Shown: piece by piece, positions 59,926-64,000 of the stretch
How positions within the stretch are numbered: position 1 is the stretch's first letter
Layout of the letters: every line of letters starts with the position of its first letter
Assembly: GCA_963717135.1 (NCBI GenBank)
Contig: CAVQVN010000009.1
Span: forward strand, 744,001-808,000
From: UBA4744 sp963717135
GTDB lineage: Bacteria; Actinomycetota; Acidimicrobiia; Spongiisociales; UBA4744
Direction: 5' to 3'
Length of the DNA stretch: 64,000 bases
Translations under genes and position numbers: made by a program
Notes under the pieces: generated by a model
Told to the model about the DNA's origin: nothing
The model's database searches: none
The model's input: the letters and a program-made list of their open reading frames with translations, nothing else

Positions 59926-60933
59926 GTGACTAAAGCAAGCGGATCGAAGTTCAATGGGTTGGTTTTCATTAGTTTGGCAATCTGCGTCGGGTTGGCCGCG
60001 GTGGCTTTCCCGGTGCGACCCGCAGTGGCGCAGACGGCATCGTTCGACGATGTAAGCCCCAACGCGTACTACGCCGCGGATGTCGAATGGTTGGTGGCGG
60101 AGGGGATAACTACCGGAATCGGACCACGCCTGTTCGGCCCCAACCTGCCCGTCACGAGGGGACAGGCGGTCACCTTCTTGTTCCGATACTCGGGGAATCC
60201 CACCGGTATCCCCGGGCACGGTTTCTCCGACGTTGGTCCCACCGACTACTTCAATGACGCAGTGGCCTGGGCATTCCTGTTCGGGATCACGTCGGGTGTC
60301 GATCACAGTCACTTCGCGCCTGCCAACCCGTTGACGCGCGGACAGTTGGTCACGCTGCTTCATCGCTGCGCAGGAGTACCGGGCGGAAGCCCCGATCCGG
60401 GCTTCAGCGACGTCCCGGCTTCGGCGTTCTACGCTGCGGCGGTAGCCTGGGCCAAGGCTGTTGGCGTCACCACCGGCACCACCCCAACAACCTTCTCGCC
60501 CAATCAGACGGTAACCAGAGGCCAGATCGCCTCCTTTCTGAAGCGTCTACATGATGCGCGCGGCGGTGCGTCCTGCGCTGGGACTCCGCCCGACCCGGCC
60601 CTCCAACCGACCGTAGTGGGCAGCTCACCGCCCGGAACGTCGGAGATAACCATCCTCAATGCGTCTCCTGAGACAATCAGGTTTTCGATGGGGGGTCCCA
60701 CCCCAACCGTGACCTTGCTCAATCCCTGCGCCACCTGCCAGACGTACTCATCAACCCCGCCGGCGGATGCCTGCTCTCGGGCCGGCGTCATCTCGCACAA
60801 GGTGACCGTCGGCCCTGGACGGTACCGGATCGCCTTTGAGGCAACCTCCGGCAACATCCGACCCCTGTTTGGCGAGTGGTTAGTGGGCGACGGGGTCGCC
60901 TACGAATTCTGTGTGATCGTCACCACGACCTGA
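59926..60933 (+). CDS. Secreted protein with three S-layer homology (SLH) domains
   Basis: A 335-aa exported protein: signal peptide with FISLAICVGLAAVAFPV and cleavage near AVAQT. Three SLH repeats follow, each opening F-(D/S)-D-V (SFDDVSPNAYYAADVEWL; GFSDVGPTDYFNDAVAWAF; GFSDVPASAFYAAAVAWAK) and containing TRGQ (PVTRGQAVTFLFR, PLTRGQLVTLLHR, TVTRGQIASFLKR). A C-terminal domain of about 100 residues with paired cysteines follows. SLH domains bind pyruvylated wall polymers. The GTG at 59926 has GGAGGGG upstream; 59920 is an alternative. Confidence 0.85.
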   Translation: MTKASGSKFNGLVFISLAICVGLAAVAFPVRPAVAQTASFDDVSPNAYYAADVEWLVAEGITTGIGPRLFGPNLPVTRGQAVTFLFRYSGNPTGIPGHGFSDVGPTDYFNDAVAWAFLFGITSGVDHSHFAPANPLTRGQLVTLLHRCAGVPGGSPDPGFSDVPASAFYAAAVAWAKAVGVTTGTTPTTFSPNQTVTRGQIASFLKRLHDARGGASCAGTPPDPALQPTVVGSSPPGTSEITILNASPETIRFSMGGPTPTVTLLNPCATCQTYSSTPPADACSRAGVISHKVTVGPGRYRIAFEATSGNIRPLFGEWLVGDGVAYEFCVIVTTT

Positions 60934-61123
60934 AGCCCAATGGCCCTCAGGGTTACACAACGGGTTCACAGGCCAACATTGGATGCGGCACCTGAGAAAC
61001 CGCCAGTGGCGTCAGTCGCGGCGGGAGCAAGGCACCTGAGTCCCAGGGCTTCTGTGGGTGGAGCTGAGGGAATTTGACCCCTGGTTTCTGGGCGACCTGC
61101 TCGGAGATGTAGACCTTCGCGCA

Positions 61124-61138
61124 TACATGATGTAGACT
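61124..61138 (+). promoter_or_regulatory. Toxin-antitoxin promoter/operator
   Basis: TACATGATGTA (61124-61134) is a perfect odd-centred palindrome that overlaps TAGACT (61133-61138), which ends 6 nt before the antitoxin ATG. GATGTAGAC also occurs at 61106-61114 and 61129-61137. The arrangement fits autorepression by the antitoxin. Confidence 0.5.
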
Positions 61139-61144
61139 ATCGGC

Positions 61145-61381
61145 ATGGGCACGACAACCATTCGCGTCGACAGCGACACCCACGCTCGCCTCCTCGAGTT
61201 GAGCCACGCGACCGGAACATCTCTCATCGAAACGGTCCGAGATGCCGCCGAAGCTCTGCGGCGGCAGCGCTTCGCCCATCAAGTGGGAGCCGAACTTGCC
61301 GAGCTCCGCAACGACCCCGCGGCTTGGGAGGCGTACCTTTCCGAAACGGACGCAACGTCGGTGACTGATGGCATCGGTTGA
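61145..61381 (+). CDS. Ribbon-helix-helix antitoxin, MazE-like
   Basis: A 78-aa protein with an N-terminal RHH motif (TTIRVDSDTHARLLELSHAT, then GTSLIETVRDAAEAL) and an acidic C-terminal tail that would neutralise the toxin. The ATG at 61145 follows a TAGACT box by 6 nt without a ribosome site. It overlaps the toxin gene by 14 nt. Confidence 0.82.
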   Translation: MGTTTIRVDSDTHARLLELSHATGTSLIETVRDAAEALRRQRFAHQVGAELAELRNDPAAWEAYLSETDATSVTDGIG

Positions 61382-61706
61382 CGACCTCTGGCTAGTCGAC
61401 TTCGGCGAGCCACATCCAGGGGAACCGACAGCGCATCGACCAGCACTCGTGATCGGCCCCCCAGACACCTTCGGTCCTGGCTTTCCCTTCGTCATCGTGA
61501 CCCCGCTCACGACCACCCGACGGGGCCTGTCGCTCCACGTCGAGGTGGAGGCAACCGCAGACACCGGTATCGACCACACCAGCTACGTCCAATGCGAACT
61601 GATCCGGTCAATCAACCGAAACCGTCTCGTCCACCGTCTCGGCGCCATCGACCCCGACGCAAGCAACAAGGTCGCCACCATCATCAAGACGCTGCTGAAC
61701 TATTGA
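61368..61706 (+). CDS. MazF/PemK-type endoribonuclease toxin
   Basis: A 112-aa MazF-like toxin: LWLVDFGEPHPGEPTAHRPA, VIVTPLTTTRRG, then QCELIRSINRNRL, the usual strand with catalytic-pocket residues. It probably cleaves RNA at a short sequence. Overlap with the antitoxin indicates coupled expression. Confidence 0.85.
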   Translation: MASVDDLWLVDFGEPHPGEPTAHRPALVIGPPDTFGPGFPFVIVTPLTTTRRGLSLHVEVEATADTGIDHTSYVQCELIRSINRNRLVHRLGAIDPDASNKVATIIKTLLNY

Positions 61707-61899
61707 CCGACGCATTTCAGCCGATCGGTGCCAACACCCGCAAGGTGAAGACGTAGCGCAATCGTCATTGCTTCCCGTGACATCCAACCCGGCAACGACT
61801 GCCCAGGTGGGTGCCGATCTCGGACGACCGGACTTGCCGAAGGCCAACCCGCAATTCACCCGCCGCCGTCACACCTGGTCATAAACCATGCTTAGGGAA

Positions 61900-61931
61900 C
61901 CGCCCGCCGAAGTGATGAGATGAGCGGGCGG
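61900..61931. terminator. GC-rich hairpin downstream of the zinc-finger ORFs
   Basis: CCGCCCGC (61900-61907) and GCGGGCGG (61924-61931) form a perfect 8-bp stem with a 16-nt loop. It lies in the 289-bp gene-free stretch after the MazF-like gene and could end minus-strand transcription; no T-run follows. Nothing else was recognised in this stretch. Confidence 0.35.
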
Positions 61932-61995
61932 GGGCGCCCCGTTCGGCGGTGACCCGGAAATCATTCTGCGAAGAGATCCCGGTGATCTGCGGTCC

Positions 61996-62262
61996 TTAGC
62001 GTCGATGTTTGCCGGTGGTCAGGTACGACTGGTAGTCCTGTTCGGAAGTGAAGATCTTCCATACGGTGGCGGAGCGGTCGGTTCGCTGTTTTTCGACCGG
62101 GCGTATGAAGCATTCCTTCCCGGTTTGCACTCGAGCCGACCTCAAGAAGTGGAGAGCTTCCCGTTGGGTTTTCATCGGGTACCGCCAGTGGAGGAGACAT
62201 TGGCGGCGACCGCAGGTCGGGCATTCGTATTTGTTGTGGTCACAGGGAGAATCGCGGGGCAC
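61996..62262 (-). CDS. Small zinc-finger-like protein, downstream ORF
   Basis: An 88-aa product with CDHNKYECPTCGRRQC near the N-terminus and a basic C-terminal half (FLRSARVQTGKECFIRP, TSEQDYQSYLTTGKHRR). It overlaps the upstream ORF (62240-62557) by 23 nt in another frame. The CPTC at the end of that ORF plus the cysteines here would make a complete zinc-finger array if read through. Function unknown. Confidence 0.45.
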   Translation of the reverse strand: MPRDSPCDHNKYECPTCGRRQCLLHWRYPMKTQREALHFLRSARVQTGKECFIRPVEKQRTDRSATVWKIFTSEQDYQSYLTTGKHRR

Positions 62263-62557
62263 CCAACTGAAGGCAGGTGGGACAGGGGTTGTCTTCCGTG
62301 AACCGCCAGGTCGGGTCGACGAACACCTTGGTGGTTCCGTTGCGGAACACCCGGTGCAGTCCGTGCAGTTGCCGTTTGTTGCGGGCGCTCTCCGCGGATT
62401 TGAGGGTATCCCGGTCCGGGTTGCGTCCCACGTACTGGTAGGTCTTGGAACGTAAGTCGGCCCGGTAGAGGCCCCGGTCGACAGCCAGTTCGACCACCCA
62501 TCGTCGCATTGCTCGGGCCTCTCCCGGTCCTTGCCTCATTCTCCCCCGGCGGAACAA
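62240..62557 (-). CDS. Hypothetical protein, upstream ORF of the zinc-finger pair
   Basis: A 105-aa basic protein (RRWVVELAVDRGLYRADLRS, KTYQYVGRNPDRDTLKSAES) ending NPCPTCLQLGAPRFSL. No family recognised. The C-terminal CPTC suggests that it was joined to the downstream ORF, either by a +1 shift near 62245 or through a sequencing error. The exact start is uncertain. Confidence 0.45.
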   Translation of the reverse strand: MFRRGRMRQGPGEARAMRRWVVELAVDRGLYRADLRSKTYQYVGRNPDRDTLKSAESARNKRQLHGLHRVFRNGTTKVFVDPTWRFTEDNPCPTCLQLGAPRFSL

Positions 62558-62613
62558 CCGGGGCCATTACCCAACGTCATTAGGCTGCCGACTTGGCGTG
62601 TGTCCCGGCGCCG

Positions 62614-62619
62614 TACACT
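62614..62619 (+). promoter_or_regulatory. Leaderless -10 box (TACACT)
   Basis: TACACT ends 6 nt before the ATG at 62626, with no ribosome binding site. Confidence 0.5.
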
Positions 62620-62625
62620 GACCCA

Positions 62626-63744
62626 ATGTCGCAGTCGTCGGCGGGTTCCTGGATCACTCTGCTGCCGGCCGACCCTCGGTCGTGGTTATTGAAGTCGAAC
62701 GAGGCACCGGCGCGTTGGGTGACGATGGCGAGGCTGTTGGACCGATCCGACGTGGATCCTGAGGTCGAGACCGAACGGGCTGCTGCGGTGTCCAGCCCGA
62801 TGGTGCAAGATCTGATAGCCCGACTTCCTGCTTGGGGCGAGGACGCCGCCGTGTCCGGTCACCATAGCCCTGGATACCTTCCCAATCTTCTGAATGTCCT
62901 GGCGGATATGGGGGTGGCGGGAGGAGACGACGACCGGATCGAACAGGCTCTGGACGACCTGTGCGTCCACCAATACGACGACGGACGGTTCCTTGGGTTC
63001 GGGCGAGCCCCCAAGCAGCCGGAGCCGATGTGGGGGTCACTGCCGTGCGACACTCACATCATCACAGAGGTCCTAGTCCGGTTTGGTCGTCGCCACCATC
63101 CGGCGACGAGACAGGGATTGACGCGTATGGCCGCCGACCTTCAAGTCACCAACCAGGGTCGAGCGTGGACGTGCATCCCGGATCCTGCGGTCGGTTTCCG
63201 AGGCCCCGGCCGCAATGGCGACATATGCCCTCAGGTGACCCTCGAGGCGCTCCGCACTTTCGCCCGACTGCCCCCCGATGAGAGACCCGACGGCCTCGAA
63301 ACCGCGGCCGCCTCCCTGCTTGATGTGTGGAGCAACCGGGGCTCAGAACAGCCCTACATGTTCGGGCATGGATACCGATTCAAGGTCGTGAAGTGGCCAC
63401 CCCTGTGGTACGGGGTCTACTGGATGCTGGACACCCTGGGGCGCTACCCGGGCCTGTGGCGAAACGAATCGGCCGTGGCCAGACATTCGCTGGCCGAACT
63501 GGTCGCCTGCCTGGTCGCCTACAACGTTTCTTCCGACGGTACGGTCACACCCAAATCGGTGTATCGCGGATTCGAGCAGTTCTCCTTCGGTCAGAAGAAG
63601 CAACCCTCACCCCTCGCAACTGCTCTCGTAGCGTCAGTTGTGCGGCGCTTCTCGGAACTAGCCGAAGACGTCGCTGCGGTAGACGTAACTCGTCTGCCCA
63701 GCTCCAAGGGAGGCACCGGGACACCCCTGACCCCGCGACCATGA
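62626..63744 (+). CDS. Uncharacterised protein, possibly an alpha/alpha toroid
   Basis: A 372-aa soluble protein. HHSPGYLPNLLNVLADMG, RIEQALDDLCVHQYDDGRFL, FGRRHHPATRQGLTRMAADL and RHSLAELVACLVAYNVSSDG are repeated helix pairs like those of prenyltransferase/squalene-cyclase-type toroids. Cys and His residues (LPCDTHIITEV, DICPQVTLEALRTF) could bind a metal. No catalytic signature was recognised. The ATG at 62626 is set by the TACACT spacing. Confidence 0.6.
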   Translation: MSQSSAGSWITLLPADPRSWLLKSNEAPARWVTMARLLDRSDVDPEVETERAAAVSSPMVQDLIARLPAWGEDAAVSGHHSPGYLPNLLNVLADMGVAGGDDDRIEQALDDLCVHQYDDGRFLGFGRAPKQPEPMWGSLPCDTHIITEVLVRFGRRHHPATRQGLTRMAADLQVTNQGRAWTCIPDPAVGFRGPGRNGDICPQVTLEALRTFARLPPDERPDGLETAAASLLDVWSNRGSEQPYMFGHGYRFKVVKWPPLWYGVYWMLDTLGRYPGLWRNESAVARHSLAELVACLVAYNVSSDGTVTPKSVYRGFEQFSFGQKKQPSPLATALVASVVRRFSELAEDVAAVDVTRLPSSKGGTGTPLTPRP

Positions 63745-63842
63745 TCTTGCAGGCTCAACCCGATGGGTCGAGGAATCGTCCTGATCTGAGCTAGGCGGAC
63801 ACGGAAGAGGGGCACCCATTTCGAACGACAACCGGGATCGGG

Positions 63843-64000
63843 TCAGCCGCGGGACGAGCCGCGGAACGAGCGGCGTGCCTGCCGTTCAGCCCGGGTCTTG
63901 ATCCCCAGCATCTGTTTTCGCATGAACAGGAAATCACCAACATCGAAGACCATTCCGAAGAGGCGGTGACGGAACCGGAAGTACGCTCGGAGACGGAACA
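63843..64000 (-). CDS. Hypothetical protein, C-terminal fragment (5' end beyond the window)
   Basis: A minus-strand open frame runs from the window edge to TGA at 63843-63845 and encodes about 51 residues rich in Arg and Phe (FRLRAYFRFRHRLFGMVFDV, GDFLFMRKQML). The coherent frame suggests a real gene end, but no family can be named. Confidence 0.45.
   Translation of the reverse strand, partial: FRLRAYFRFRHRLFGMVFDVGDFLFMRKQMLGIKTRAERQARRSFRGSSRG

Noticed and set aside
61707..61995. Insertion-sequence remnant after the MazF-like gene
   Set aside because: No transposase-like reading frame, terminal inverted repeats or target duplications could be found; only one GC-rich hairpin.

Overview
The window is about 64 kb of gene-dense, high-GC bacterial chromosome. 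It looks like an actinomycete-phylum genome outside the mycobacterial and streptomycete core, most like class Acidimicrobiia. The signs are a WhiB regulator, a DUF3107 protein, an MshB/Mca-type PIG-L deacetylase, a type VII secretion ATPase with two WXG100 partners, a luciferase-like (F420-type) oxidoreductase fragment, a Ku plus ligase pair, and many lipoproteins with a Thr-rich linker after the lipobox cysteine. The class assignment is inference. No prophage, insertion sequence, rRNA operon or CRISPR array was recognised.

Layout. 1-3 kb: end of a flavin monooxygenase-like gene, a DUF3048 lipoprotein and an amidase. 3-6 kb: korA-korB (2-oxoglutarate:ferredoxin oxidoreductase). 6-14.6 kb: small accessory and repair genes (AbiEi/DUF559, AlkD-like, DUF402, a lipoprotein, an ABC-F ATPase, an AlkA-like/methyltransferase/PIG-L operon, a broken GNAT acetyltransferase, DUF2087, SRPBCC). 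14.6-23.2 kb: alpha-glucan locus on the minus strand (malE-malF-malG-like importer, a GH57 lipoprotein with an apparent frameshift, a second binding protein). 23.2-30.3 kb: complete F1Fo ATP synthase operon. 30.3-40.1 kb: hom-thrC-rho-rpmE-DUF1385-prfA-prmC-tsaC-glyA running into the atp operon. 40.2-44 kb: tRNA-Arg, ku, a stand-alone LigD-type ligase, YqeY, GDPD, whiB, DUF3107. 44.1-50.5 kb: compact type VII secretion-like locus. 50.5-57.5 kb: prs-glmU-tRNA-Gln-ispE-rsmA-tatD-abrB-rsmI, in a gene order close to that of Bacillus. 57.5-64 kb: HExxH lipoprotein, SLH-domain protein, MazEF-like pair, small zinc-ribbon proteins, an uncharacterised probable toroid protein and a partial gene.

System-level observations. 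(1) A roughly 60-bp palindromic element occurs three times. Each copy starts exactly at the TAA stop codon of the upstream gene in the same orientation, folds as nested hairpins, and has no U-tract. (2) Intergenic spacers carry heptamer-based hairpin repeats; these form gene ends (tsaC, the ligase) and supply the apparent -10 box of ku. (3) Many genes have a TANNNT box ending 6-7 nt before the start codon, the signature of leaderless transcripts. (4) Two 18-bp Rex-like operators lie before the ATP synthase operon and before whiB, suggesting NADH/NAD+ control of both.
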